Assembly (NCBI GenBank): GCA_964249755.1
Contig: CAXUDB010000001.1
Span: forward strand, 1,488,001 to 1,552,000
Length of the DNA: 64,000 nucleotides
Direction of reading: 5' to 3'
Origin: Ilyomonas sp964249755
GTDB taxonomy: Bacteria; Bacteroidota; Bacteroidia; Chitinophagales; Chitinophagaceae
Of this stretch, positions 32,788 through 41,606 are shown in pieces (positions within the stretch are counted from its first letter, which is position 1; every line of letters begins with the position of its first letter). The notes beneath the pieces were generated by a model, which was not told the origin of the DNA, ran no database searches, and saw only the letters and a program-made list of their open reading frames with translations. A program made the position numbers and the translations under genes.

Positions 32788-35238
32788 TTATTCACTCCGC
32801 AAGCTTTTTACCGGGTTCGCTACCGCTGCTTTGATGGCCTGAAAACTGATGGTAGTAGCTGCAATAAACAAGGATATAAAAAGAGCTATAACAAAATATC
32901 CAACATTCAAATCAATGCGGTTGGCAAAGGTTTGCAGCCAGGTATTCATCGCCCAATAACCCACCGGCGCTGCCACGGCAAAAGCAATCAATACCAGCCA
33001 GGTAAACTCTTTTGAAAAGAGGTAGACAATCGTGTTTACAGAAGCGCCGAGTACTTTGCGGATACCGATTTCTTTTTGCCGTTGTAGGGCTAAGAAAGAA
33101 ACCAATCCATACAATCCCATGCAGCCGATAACAATAGACAACACCACAAAAACCTTGAAGCCCTGATACATGATGTCTTCCATTATGTAAAACGAATTGC
33201 GTTGGATGTAATCGTCCAGAGTCATGGATTTATAGATGTCATCGGGATACAGTTTTTCCCAGCTCTGCCTGATAAAATCAAGCGTCTCGGGTGTGCGCGT
33301 TGTATTCATGCGGATGCTTGCCATGCCAATCCAGTTGCTGCTGTTGAACAACAGGCAGGGTGCCACTTCTCTTTGCAGTGATACATTATGAAAGTCATCG
33401 GTTACGCCAACAATTGTTGCCTGTTCTTTATCATCTACTTGTATAGTTTGTCCGAGAGCGGCGGCCGGCGTTTTGAAACCGAGGGAAGCCGCCGCTTTTT
33501 TATTCAGCAACGCGTTATAGTGCCTCATGCTGTCGGTAACAAATACGCGGTCCGATTCACGCAGGTCTCTTCCTGCAACAATGGGTATTTTAAATGTAGA
33601 AAGATAATTCGCATCTACCCATTTTCTTTCGCTGTTAATGTTGTCTGAAGAAGGCCATTGTGGCAAACGGATATTACTAAAACCATTACTGGCAGCCATG
33701 GGCGGACCCGAGCTGAACGTAACCTCACTTACCTCCGGGTGGCTCATCAGTTCGTTGCGAAACAAGGCAAGCTTTTGTTCATCTCCGCTGGTCATTTCTA
33801 CCGTTATCACACCCTCTTTCTGATAACCGGTTTTCTGACTATAAAAATATTTGGTTTGCGTTGCCACAACGATGGTTCCGATAATCAGCAACTGCGTTAC
33901 CATAAACTGTGTTACCATCAAGCCTTTGCGAAGGGAAAAGCGGTTGGCAAAGCCGGTGTGATACGCTTGTATCGTGCTTTTTAATGCCTGGATAGGACGA
34001 AAAGCCGCCATGATTTTAGCCGGGTAAAAGCCCGCAAAAAAGGTAATCACAACCGCTAGTAACAAGAGAAAAAGAATGATAGAAGCGTCTATGTGTAGGT
34101 TCAGTTCTACAATAAAAAGAAGATAATTATTGAACTGAATGAGGAACCAGTTTGCCAGCAACACACCAATGCCTGATGCCATTACTATCAGCACAAATGT
34201 CTCTGCCATAAACCGCATAATCAGTTGCCAGTTGCGGCTTCCGAGTGTTTTGCGGATGCCTACTTCTTTCGCGCGCTGCAATGATTGTGCAGTAGCGAGA
34301 TTAATAAAATTGATACACGCAGTGAGCAACACCACAATGCCCATGGTAATAAAAGCAATCAGCAACACGGAAGGCATCACATAGTACGTTCCGCCATACA
34401 ATTCATCTGTATGCACCTGCAGCAAGGGCTGTGCATGAAAGGTGGTTGCCCTGGCGTCATCCTTATCTAAGTATTTATTTTTAAATGGAATCAATGCTTT
34501 TTCAAACTGTGCCCGGCTGTAGTTTTCGGGCAACGTAACAAAGGCATAGCTCTCGCTCCAGAAGTTCTTCCAATCCTGCATTACTCTTTCATTACTTTTC
34601 GCAAAATTGGCATATGAAATCAGGAGGTGGCAGGCGATATTGCTGTTGCGTGGCATGTCTTCCATGATGGCTGAAATGCGATAAGGGCTTTTATTAACTA
34701 TAATGGTTTTGCCAATCAGCTGGTCATATTGATCGCTGTATTTTTTACCAAAGAAATTATCAGCTAAGGTTCGCGACAGCACTACTTCATCTGGCGAGGA
34801 CAATAGTTTGTTTTTACTGCCTGCCAGCAATGGAAAGTCGAATGTTTTAAAGAAATCGCCATCTGCATAGGTCATCTGTTTGTCCTCAAACTTCTTTGCA
34901 TTGCCCGCTGCATCCTTAACCTGCACCACTACATGGTTGCCGGTATAGAGTTGTGTTATCGTTTCTAACTGCGGAAAATCAGCGCGCAACGCCGTGGCTA
35001 ATGGAAAAGACGCTGAGCCTCCATACTCCATTCCCTGCGAGGTTTTTGTATCGTGCACCACGCGATAAATGCGGTCAGCTTTCGCATGAAAAGCATCAAA
35101 TGTTTCTTCATGTTTGATGAACACATAAATGGCAATGCAACAAGCAATGCTTACCGATAAACCAATGATGTTGATGATTGAGTTTACTTTATTGCGCAGC
35201 AGATTGCGAATGGTAGTAATGAAATAATTCTTAAACAT
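32788..35238 (-). CDS. FtsX/MacB-type ABC transporter permease (permease 1)
   Basis: The 816-residue inner-membrane protein has an N-terminal helix (MFKNYFITTIRNLLRNKVNSIINIIGL) and a MacB periplasmic core domain (about 50-250). An FtsX domain follows with helices near 290-410, then a second periplasmic domain (about 450-640) and a second FtsX domain, ending in NPVKSLRSE. Such double permeases work with a separate LolD/MacB-type ATPase; none is encoded next to it. It is the second gene of an operon, 124 bp after permease 2, and shares that operon's sigma-54-like promoter at 37910. The substrate is unknown; peptide export or lipoprotein release are the usual suggestions. Confidence 0.9.
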   Translation of the reverse strand: MFKNYFITTIRNLLRNKVNSIINIIGLSVSIACCIAIYVFIKHEETFDAFHAKADRIYRVVHDTKTSQGMEYGGSASFPLATALRADFPQLETITQLYTGNHVVVQVKDAAGNAKKFEDKQMTYADGDFFKTFDFPLLAGSKNKLLSSPDEVVLSRTLADNFFGKKYSDQYDQLIGKTIIVNKSPYRISAIMEDMPRNSNIACHLLISYANFAKSNERVMQDWKNFWSESYAFVTLPENYSRAQFEKALIPFKNKYLDKDDARATTFHAQPLLQVHTDELYGGTYYVMPSVLLIAFITMGIVVLLTACINFINLATAQSLQRAKEVGIRKTLGSRNWQLIMRFMAETFVLIVMASGIGVLLANWFLIQFNNYLLFIVELNLHIDASIILFLLLLAVVITFFAGFYPAKIMAAFRPIQALKSTIQAYHTGFANRFSLRKGLMVTQFMVTQLLIIGTIVVATQTKYFYSQKTGYQKEGVITVEMTSGDEQKLALFRNELMSHPEVSEVTFSSGPPMAASNGFSNIRLPQWPSSDNINSERKWVDANYLSTFKIPIVAGRDLRESDRVFVTDSMRHYNALLNKKAAASLGFKTPAAALGQTIQVDDKEQATIVGVTDDFHNVSLQREVAPCLLFNSSNWIGMASIRMNTTRTPETLDFIRQSWEKLYPDDIYKSMTLDDYIQRNSFYIMEDIMYQGFKVFVVLSIVIGCMGLYGLVSFLALQRQKEIGIRKVLGASVNTIVYLFSKEFTWLVLIAFAVAAPVGYWAMNTWLQTFANRIDLNVGYFVIALFISLFIAATTISFQAIKAAVANPVKSLRSE

Positions 35239-35243
35239 ATATT

Positions 35244-35360
35244 GCCCCAGCCCCTAAAAGGGAGTTTGTAGCAGCGTAAATAAATTTGACTGCATAATGG
35301 TTTGAAAAAAGGTAATCTATAACACAAGCCTGTTCCATGCTCCCCTTCGGGGGCTGAGGG
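35244..35360. repeat. REP-like CCCAGCCCC elements between permeases 2 and 1
   Basis: GCCCCAGCCCCTAAAAGGG (35244-35262) and the inverted TCCCCTTCGGGGGCTGAGGG (35341-35360) are two copies of one short GC-rich motif, the second with a TTCG tetraloop. A third lies at 38015-38045. They may be mRNA-stabilising or partial-termination hairpins inside the operon. Confidence 0.6.
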
Positions 35361-35362
35361 CT

Positions 35363-37771
35363 TTATTCGCTCCGCAAGCTCTTTACGGGATTCACGATGG
35401 CTGCCTGCACGGCTTTGTAGCCTACCGTTATCCATGCAATGAGCACAGAAGCCAGGACCGCAATGAAGAACACAGAAATACCCAAGCTGATTTTATAAGC
35501 AAAGTTTTGCAGCCATTGATGACTGATGTACCAAGCTACCGGTGCTGCAATGAGGAAAGCCACAAGGATAAGAACCGTAAATTCTTTTGAAAAAATATAC
35601 ACAATGTTGGCAATGCCGGCGCCCAACACTTTGCGGATGCCTACTTCTTTTGTCTTTTGCACCGCCATAAAAGAAACCAGACCATACAAGCCAAGGCAGG
35701 AAATAAAAATGGCTAAGCCCGCAAAGATTTTATAGAGCAGTGACAACTGGTTTTCCTGCTGGTAGAAGTTGTTGATGCTGTCTTCGAAAAACTTTGCATT
35801 GTAGGCATATTCGGGGAAGGTTTGGTTCCAGAGATGCTCGATGTCCGTTTGGGCAGCCGTTAAGTTTTTCGTGCGCAACTTCACGGCAACATTGTAAGAA
35901 TAATTCTTTGTAGATGCGATGAGCAATGGCCGGGTTTGCTCGCGCAGGGAAGTGGTTTTAAAATCTTTTACCACACCTACTATCGTGTTCCATCTGCCGC
36001 CACCAAGGCGTATTACATTGCCCACCACAGCTGTTGGTTTTTGAGGGCTAAGCCGCTTCGCGAGTTCTTCATTCAGGAGCACTTCATTCATTGTGTCGCC
36101 GGGCATATAATTGCGGCCTGCCAGCAACTGCATGCCATAGGTTTTTAAATAATCGGCATCGCCAAACTTTAGGTATAACTGGTAGTTTTCATCTTCCTTG
36201 TGGTTGTAAGCAAAATTGGTGGACCAGCCATTGTCGGAAGAGGGCATATCGCTGTTGAGCGAAACACTTTGCACGCCCGGCACCGAAAGCAGCGCCTGCT
36301 TGAAGGACGACAGCCGAGCAATGCTGGCGCTGTCGGCATTATCAGTGAGCACCAGCACGGCGTCTTTATTAAAACCCAAATCGGCTTTGTTGATAAAATT
36401 CATCTGGCTGATGGCAACAATGGTAGCGATAATCAACACCTGAGAGATGGCAAACTGCGCGACCACCAAGCCTCTGCGAAGTGTGATGCTGCCACTCTTT
36501 GCCGTGCTCATTTTATTGCGCAGCGCCGTAATGGGATTGAAGCCCGACAACACGAACGCAGGATATAAACCTGCCAGTAATGTTACCGCCACCGCAATGC
36601 CCGCGAGCATCAACAAAGAGGAAGTCGTGAAGAGGCTGAGATTTTCCTCGATGGAAGCAATGTGCTTTACGTAGGGCAAAGCCAGGTACACGACTGCAAC
36701 AGCAATGAGAACAGCAATGCCGGTGAGCAATGCTGTTTCGCCCATCATCTGCTGAAAGAGGCTGCTGCGGTTGCCGCCCAGCACTTTGCGGATGCCTACT
36801 TCGCGGCTGCGGTTGACCGCCTGTGCGGTGGACAGATTGATGAAGTTGATACACGCCATCACCATGATGACAACGCCTATCAACGTGAGCGTCCACAGCG
36901 TTGACCAACTTATGCCAGGCGTGCCAAAGAGCTCGAACCTTGTATCGTAATGAAGGTCGGAGAGGGGTTGCAGGAAGTTTGTTTTCTTGTTGGTTTTACT
37001 GGTGTAGTGTTCTTTGCTAAAAGTGAGTAACCGTTTGTCTATTGTTTGGGCTGAAACATTTTGCGGCAGCAGGGCATAGATCTGGTGATTGCTGCTGGTG
37101 CTGCCCCAGTCTTCGTTGTAGTTGTAAAGGCTGCCATTGGCTTTTAAAGAAGGGAACGAAATGAGCACTTTAAGAGGCAGGTCTGTGTTCGCTGGTGCAT
37201 CGTCCAGAATGCCGTTTACTTTGGCGGTGATGGTGTTGTCTATCACTAAAGTTTTGCCTACTGCCTTCTTCCAATCGCCAAAGTATTTGGTGGCTTCCTC
37301 TTTACTTAATACCAGGCTGTTGGGCTCGCCCAAATTCTTCTTATCCCCTGCGAGCCAAGTGTAGCTGCTGAAGACATCGAAAAACTGGGGCTCGCAAAAG
37401 AAAACGCCTTTGTCTTCAATATACTTTTGGCTGCTCTCTGCTGAGGCGCCGGGCACGGTGACCTGGCTGCCATAAGTGGCGTTGATGGCGGCAAACTTTA
37501 TATCGGGCATATCGGCACGCAAGGCGGGCAGGGCGGCATAGGGAATGCCGGGGTTGTAACTGGTGCCATCTGAGAAATCAATGGCGGTAACGATATGGTA
37601 AATGTTGTTGTAGTTCTTTTGAAACTTGTCGTAACTGGTTTCGTAGCGAACGATGATGAACAGCAACAAACTGGCGGCGATACCGATGGACAAGCCAGCT
37701 ACGTTGATGACTGTAAATACTTTGTTCCGTTTGAGGTTGCGCCACGCAATGATGAGATAGTTCTTTAGCAT
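35363..37771 (-). CDS. FtsX/MacB-type ABC transporter permease (permease 2)
   Basis: This has the same architecture as permease 1, at 802 residues: MLKNYLIIAWRNLKRNKVFTVINVAGL, a MacB-type periplasmic domain, an FtsX domain with AVNRSREVGIRKVLGG, a second periplasmic domain, and a second FtsX domain ending NPVKSLRSE. The start at ATG 37771 matches the N-terminus of the paralogues; the frame extends to 37834 but that part (MNNPVHYSRLIAHLSP) is encoded by simple CTCAC-type repeats and is not conserved. It is the first gene of a two-gene operon. A sigma-54-like promoter and palindromic enhancer site lie about 140-225 bp upstream. Confidence 0.9.
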   Translation of the reverse strand: MLKNYLIIAWRNLKRNKVFTVINVAGLSIGIAASLLLFIIVRYETSYDKFQKNYNNIYHIVTAIDFSDGTSYNPGIPYAALPALRADMPDIKFAAINATYGSQVTVPGASAESSQKYIEDKGVFFCEPQFFDVFSSYTWLAGDKKNLGEPNSLVLSKEEATKYFGDWKKAVGKTLVIDNTITAKVNGILDDAPANTDLPLKVLISFPSLKANGSLYNYNEDWGSTSSNHQIYALLPQNVSAQTIDKRLLTFSKEHYTSKTNKKTNFLQPLSDLHYDTRFELFGTPGISWSTLWTLTLIGVVIMVMACINFINLSTAQAVNRSREVGIRKVLGGNRSSLFQQMMGETALLTGIAVLIAVAVVYLALPYVKHIASIEENLSLFTTSSLLMLAGIAVAVTLLAGLYPAFVLSGFNPITALRNKMSTAKSGSITLRRGLVVAQFAISQVLIIATIVAISQMNFINKADLGFNKDAVLVLTDNADSASIARLSSFKQALLSVPGVQSVSLNSDMPSSDNGWSTNFAYNHKEDENYQLYLKFGDADYLKTYGMQLLAGRNYMPGDTMNEVLLNEELAKRLSPQKPTAVVGNVIRLGGGRWNTIVGVVKDFKTTSLREQTRPLLIASTKNYSYNVAVKLRTKNLTAAQTDIEHLWNQTFPEYAYNAKFFEDSINNFYQQENQLSLLYKIFAGLAIFISCLGLYGLVSFMAVQKTKEVGIRKVLGAGIANIVYIFSKEFTVLILVAFLIAAPVAWYISHQWLQNFAYKISLGISVFFIAVLASVLIAWITVGYKAVQAAIVNPVKSLRSE

Positions 37772-37909
37772 AGATGAAATGATGAGTGGTGAAAGGTGAG
37801 CGATGAGACGTGAGTAGTGAACGGGGTTATTCAACTTGTCGTTTTTTAAAACCTTTTGCTCCTTCTAACTCACATCTCACCACTTGTTTTCTGCCTTTCA
37901 CTCTTGTTT

Positions 37910-37996
37910 TTCAATGGATGTGCCAAGGGCTGGAAGCTTTATCTACACTGCTTTTCAGCGTAGCGAAATAAAAAAGGTGTTCGATAATGAACACCT
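37910..37996 (-). promoter_or_regulatory. Sigma-54-like promoter and enhancer palindrome, site C
   Basis: On the minus strand TTGGCACATCCATTGAA occupies 37926-37910, matching TTGGCAC-N5-TTG of RpoN promoters with TTGAA in place of TTGCA. The palindrome AGGTGTTC-GATAAT-GAACACCT lies at 37975-37996, its centre 60 bp upstream of the -24 element. The leader to permease 2 would be about 130 bases. Confidence 0.65.
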
Positions 37997-38014
37997 GTTG
38001 TACGGTTATAAAGG

Positions 38015-38045
38015 CACCCAGCCCCTCCGCCTCCTAAAGGGGAAA
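38015..38045. repeat. REP-like CCCAGCCCC element, third copy
   Basis: CACCCAGCCCCTCCGCC followed by TCCTAAAGGGGAAA is a variant of the elements at 35244-35360, with a 10-base insertion between the arms. It lies just upstream of the sigma-54 enhancer site C. Confidence 0.45.
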
Positions 38046-38097
38046 CCTGAGCTGCGTGGCATTGAGCGGATGATCAAGCAATGAGTCGTTAGGCATC

Positions 38098-38117
38098 ATT
38101 GTCGTTGACAATTTTTG
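38098..38117. terminator. Small hairpin with T-run
   Basis: ATTGTC-GTT-GACAAT (38098-38112) is followed by TTTTT, a minimal terminator on the plus strand. GTTAGGC (38089-38095) just before it resembles the GTTRRRY core of integron-type cassette ends, but no integrase is present. Confidence 0.4.
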
Positions 38118-38183
38118 TGAATTCAGCCTGACACTTCCTGTAACCCTTGGCGTAATCAACCTCTTTTTTGACGCTATTATACC

Positions 38184-38214
38184 TTGTTTATTTTGTAGTT
38201 GAGCTGTAGGTTTG
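38184..38214 (+). promoter_or_regulatory. Bacteroidota-type promoter for the VOC gene
   Basis: TTG at 38184-38186 and TAGGTTTG at 38207-38214 are separated by 20 bp. The -7 element matches TAnnTTTG exactly, and ATG 38240 follows 25 bp later. Confidence 0.5.
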
Positions 38215-38239
38215 AATTCTAAAAATCAATTTAATAACT

Positions 38240-38680
38240 ATGGCACTAATCAATCCTCACATTAACTTCAACGGAAATGCCGAAGAAGCGTTTACGTTTT
38301 ACAAATCAGTATTTGGCGGAGAGTTTACAAAAGTTATGCGTTTCAAAGACCTTGCAAGTTCTGAATTCCCGGTAGCAGAAAAAGAAGAAAATAAAATTAT
38401 GCATATTGCTTTGCCTATCGGGAAAAGTAATATGTTGATGGGAAATGATGTTCCGGAAAGCATGGGGCGAACAAACGAAAATGAGAACAGAAGTAAAATT
38501 TCAATTAGTGCAGAAAGCAAAGAAGAAGCCGAAAGGTTATTTAATGGACTTTCAGCAGGCGGACAAATTGAAATGCCTGTAGCAGACAGTCCTTGGGGTT
38601 CTTACTTTGGAATGTTTCGAGACAAATATGGTATTGAATGGATGGTTGACTTTGACCCAACATATAATGGAAAAGTATAA
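38240..38680 (+). CDS. VOC-superfamily protein, PhnB-like
   Basis: The 146-residue cytoplasmic protein is made of two beta-alpha-beta-beta-beta modules: INPHINFNGNAEEAFTFYKSVFGGEFTKVMRF in the first, and AERLFNGLSAGGQIEMPVADSPWGSYFGMFRDKYGIEWMVDF in the second. This is the PhnB/glyoxalase-like group of the vicinal oxygen chelate fold, whose members include small-molecule-modifying and resistance-like proteins. The metal ligands are not clear, so activity is unknown. It begins an AT-rich plus-strand segment unlike its GC-richer neighbours, with its own promoter. It may be an acquired gene. Confidence 0.88.
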   Translation: MALINPHINFNGNAEEAFTFYKSVFGGEFTKVMRFKDLASSEFPVAEKEENKIMHIALPIGKSNMLMGNDVPESMGRTNENENRSKISISAESKEEAERLFNGLSAGGQIEMPVADSPWGSYFGMFRDKYGIEWMVDFDPTYNGKV

Positions 38681-38723
38681 GTAGGAACAACGAACGCTTA
38701 CGCTTGTGTCTATAAAATTTTTC

Positions 38724-38873
38724 GCCCCTGTTTGTATTTTTCACCAACAGGAATTGTATTAAATATGTTCGTTTGTAAAGAACAACAACGAAGGCAAGAA
38801 ATCTAAAAAAGAAGTAAACTGGTATTATATTCATTTCTAACTACCGCTAACAGGATGCTTGCTGTTATAGCGG
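38724..38873. repeat. Hairpin motifs between VOC gene and ABC gene pair
   Basis: GCCCCTGTTTGTATTTTT then CACCAAC (38724-38748) is a diverged copy of the hairpin at 39904-39928. CCGCTAACAG (38844-38853) and CTGTTATAGCGG (38862-38873) form an imperfect stem with two extra bases on one side, reminiscent of cassette recombination sites. Both motifs flank the ABC gene pair. Confidence 0.4.
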
Positions 38874-38909
38874 CTGACGAAACAACGAACTTTGCTCTTA
38901 GCCGGCTGG

Positions 38910-39236
38910 ATGCTGTTGATGGCCATTATGCGAGTACTTAAAATCATACGACTCCTCCGGACTTTTTATAGCAACTTTCTGTTGGCGTCTGTTGTTATCA
39001 CAGCTTGCTGTCTTAAAATATTCTGGACCTATGGTGTCAGCAGTTTTTTTGAACTGTTTTGGTTTAAAGCTGCAACACTTGGACTGACTTACTATTTTAT
39101 AAACAGCTATAAGAAGAACGAGTATTTTTACTATCAAAATTTAGGTGTTTCCAAAACTTTGCTTTGGACTGTTACCTTCACTTTTGACTTTGCTTTGTTT
39201 CTGTTTCTTCTTGTTTTGACTTATCATTTACAATGA
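38910..39236 (+). CDS. Small membrane protein, probable ABC transporter permease partner
   Basis: The family is not recognised. About 108 residues with three hydrophobic helices (LLASVVITACCLKIFWTY, FFELFWFKAATLGLTYYFI, TFTFDFALFLFLLVLTY). ATG 38910, 38919 and 38928 are all possible starts; the frame itself opens at TTG 38892. Its stop overlaps the ATG of the ATPase gene (ATGA), so the two are translationally coupled. It is much shorter than a normal ABC permease. It is AT-rich like the genes around it. Confidence 0.65.
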   Translation: MLLMAIMRVLKIIRLLRTFYSNFLLASVVITACCLKIFWTYGVSSFFELFWFKAATLGLTYYFINSYKKNEYFYYQNLGVSKTLLWTVTFTFDFALFLFLLVLTYHLQ

Positions 39237-39895
39237 AGCATGTATTAGAGGTAGATAGCGTTCAGCTCCAATTTGACAAAAGAAAAATATTGTCAAGCAT
39301 TTATCTGAAATGCGAAACCGGAAAGATAACTGGACTGTTGGGGAAAAATGGGCAAGGAAAGTCTTGCCTAATGAAAATTATTTATGGCAATCTGCGGTGC
39401 GAAAAGTCTGTTCGGTTTAACGGTATCTCTGTTTCTGAAGCTTTTAAACAATCTGATCTATTGCTGTATTTGCCACAATTTGCTTTTATTCCAACCTCGC
39501 TTTCGCTTCGCCGGATATTTAAGGATTTCGGTATAGACTATAGTGGTTTTCAGAATCGGTTTCCTGAGTTTGCATCGAGGTATCACTCTTCTATTAATCA
39601 TCTTTCAGGCGGCGAACGCAGATTAATTGAACTATATGTAATTGTAAAGTCTGCATCTCAGTTTGCTATGTTAGACGAGCCTTTTACTCACTTAAACCCT
39701 TTGCAGATTGAAAAGGTAAAAGCACTACTTGCTGAAGAGAAAATAAATAAAGGGTTACTCATTACTGACCATATGTATAGGCACATTATTGACATTTGTG
39801 ACGATTTTTATGTGCTGACAAATGGAAAGACATACTTAACGACAAGCTTGCGAGATCTAGAGACACATGGTTATGCCAGGCTTGACGGCGAGTAA
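39233..39895 (+). CDS. ABC transporter ATP-binding protein
   Basis: The 220-residue ATPase has Walker A GLLGKNGQGKSCL, a Q-loop region, the signature LSGGERRLIELYVI and Walker B QFAMLDEPFTHLNP, with the switch His in LLITDHMYRHI. It lacks any fused membrane domain. The 4-bp overlap with the small membrane gene upstream implies they form one complex. The transport substrate is unknown. It is too far away and of too different composition to be assumed the partner of the FtsX permeases. Confidence 0.9.
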   Translation: MKHVLEVDSVQLQFDKRKILSSIYLKCETGKITGLLGKNGQGKSCLMKIIYGNLRCEKSVRFNGISVSEAFKQSDLLLYLPQFAFIPTSLSLRRIFKDFGIDYSGFQNRFPEFASRYHSSINHLSGGERRLIELYVIVKSASQFAMLDEPFTHLNPLQIEKVKALLAEEKINKGLLITDHMYRHIIDICDDFYVLTNGKTYLTTSLRDLETHGYARLDGE

Positions 39896-39898
39896 TAA

Positions 39899-39939
39899 TT
39901 CTTGCCCCTGTTGGTGTTCTTCACCAACGAAAGCAAGAA
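39899..39939. terminator. Nested hairpin after the ABC gene pair
   Basis: TTCTTGC (39899-39905) pairs with GCAAGAA (39933-39939), and inside it GTTGGTG-TTCTT-CACCAAC (39910-39928) forms a second perfect stem. It lies 4 bp after the ABC ATPase stop and resembles the motif at 38724-38748. It is either a terminator or a segment boundary. Confidence 0.5.
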
Positions 39940-39969
39940 CGACACGCGACCCTTACGTGGTAAAGAATA

Positions 39970-41370
39970 TTATTTAGGCTCTGTTTCAGTGGCTGTGAAA
40001 GGCGCATCTTTGACTGGTGATTCTTCCTCTTTATCTTCCTCGTTGAGCGATTTGAGGTAGCTATGTTTGAGATGGTCATAGAAAGAATGTTTATCAATAA
40101 TGATAGCGGACATGCTGGCTATCATGCCTGCCAGCATAAGATAGAAGATAACACTGTGTCGGTCGGTCATCTCGAGCACCAGGATAGCCGATGTGAAGGG
40201 GGTGCGTGTGACGCCGGTGAGAAAGCCTACCATGCCTGCAAGGATGAGCAGATTGGTGTCTGTATCGGTTAGATGCAGCCACTGCGATAACAAAGCGCCG
40301 ATGCTGGCACCGGATGCCAGTGCGGGTGCAAACACACCACCTGCTGCGCCCGTGGTGAAGGAGGTAATGGAACCGGCGATGCGCAGAAGCGGCATGTACC
40401 AATGCTGATATTTGTTGCTGTCAAACAACAAATCGTTCATGAGGTCTTTGCCCGAGCCTGCTGCTTTCTGATTGATGAATGCGAACAATACAATTACCAG
40501 TGCGGCGGCTGCCACATACAGGTAGTTCTGACTTCGGGTAAAGCCCCTCTTCCATTGTAAAATGCGCAACATAACTGCGCACATGGTGCTACCCAGTAAG
40601 CCGGTAATAACCGCCACCAGCAACACGCCGCTGAAAATATAAATACTGAGGTTGCTTACATTTGGATAGCCCAGATAAAGATACGGCCCGAGGAAGCCCT
40701 GGGCAGTGAGACCTGCAATGATAACTGCCGAGAAGATGGCGGTGCGATAGTAGCGGATGTGGGTATTGGTGAGTTCTTCGACAGCAAACACGATACCGCC
40801 CAGCGGCGTGTTGAAAGCTGCCGCCAAGCCCGCTGCGGCGCCTGTCATAATCATCGTTCGCTTTGAAATTTTTGGCCAGCTTTCGGGAATCCACTGATTG
40901 ATTTTTTTGAACACGGAGCCTGCAATTTGTATCGTAGGTCCTTCACGCCCGATGACGGCTCCGCCTAATATCATTAATAGGCTCGAGCCTATTTTTACCA
41001 GCATTACCCGGATGCCAACCAGCCGGGTGAGCTTTTTCTCTGAAGCGGTAGACGGCAGTTCAAGCGCTGCCATTACCTGTGGTATGCCACTGCCCCTTGC
41101 ATACTGCGCATATTTGTCGACCAGGAAGTAAGCGAGTATAAAAGTGAGGGGCGCTAAGACAAGTATCCACGCTATACCCAAATGCACAACATAATTATAC
41201 AGGACCTCGGTTTGGGCAAACAATTTAGCATACAAGACGGCTATAAGTCCCGTGACCAATGAGGCAAGCCAGAAGGGAAGGGCCTGCAGAACATTCGATC
41301 TTAGCTTCTCTTTTTTGATACGATTGAAAAGGTTGGCTGCTACCTTGTTTTTCCAGTTTATGCTTTTCAT
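39970..41370 (-). CDS. ClC-family chloride channel or Cl-/H+ antiporter
   Basis: The 466-residue inner-membrane protein shows the ClC selectivity motifs: GSGIPQ at 93-98, GREGP at 141-145 with the gating Glu143, and GAAGGVFAPAL (GxFxP). AAAGLAAAFNTPLGGIVFAVEEL is also diagnostic. Glu143 is consistent with an exchanger or fast gate; the proton Glu of antiporters was not located with certainty. There are no C-terminal CBS domains. Start ATG 41370. It probably aids acid tolerance or charge balance. Confidence 0.94.
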   Translation of the reverse strand: MKSINWKNKVAANLFNRIKKEKLRSNVLQALPFWLASLVTGLIAVLYAKLFAQTEVLYNYVVHLGIAWILVLAPLTFILAYFLVDKYAQYARGSGIPQVMAALELPSTASEKKLTRLVGIRVMLVKIGSSLLMILGGAVIGREGPTIQIAGSVFKKINQWIPESWPKISKRTMIMTGAAAGLAAAFNTPLGGIVFAVEELTNTHIRYYRTAIFSAVIIAGLTAQGFLGPYLYLGYPNVSNLSIYIFSGVLLVAVITGLLGSTMCAVMLRILQWKRGFTRSQNYLYVAAAALVIVLFAFINQKAAGSGKDLMNDLLFDSNKYQHWYMPLLRIAGSITSFTTGAAGGVFAPALASGASIGALLSQWLHLTDTDTNLLILAGMVGFLTGVTRTPFTSAILVLEMTDRHSVIFYLMLAGMIASMSAIIIDKHSFYDHLKHSYLKSLNEEDKEEESPVKDAPFTATETEPK

Positions 41371-41606
41371 CCGCCCACTTTCTTTCAGACAAAAGTATTT
41401 CTCACCTGCGGTATTTGCTATGAAGTGTTTTGTTAGCGGATAATTATAGTGTCCTTATTTGCGCGAGCGATAACAGCGTGGATAAGCAAAATAATAGGAG
41501 GAGTATAAAAAAGCAATTAGCACTTTGATATAATTTAATTGGAGCATTCTTTTTACAGAGGATAAGGCGACACGATAACAACCCTTCCAACCAAACAGAA
41601 ACGCTC

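Noticed and set aside
36662..36904. Many antisense and shifted frames inside the permease and kinase genes
   Set aside because: All overlap long, conserved coding genes in other frames and show no independent start, family likeness or spacing.
38844..38873. Integron attC site
   Set aside because: The stem resembles one but the RYYYAAC core is imperfect and there is no integrase or cassette series, so it is only mentioned as a possible boundary motif.
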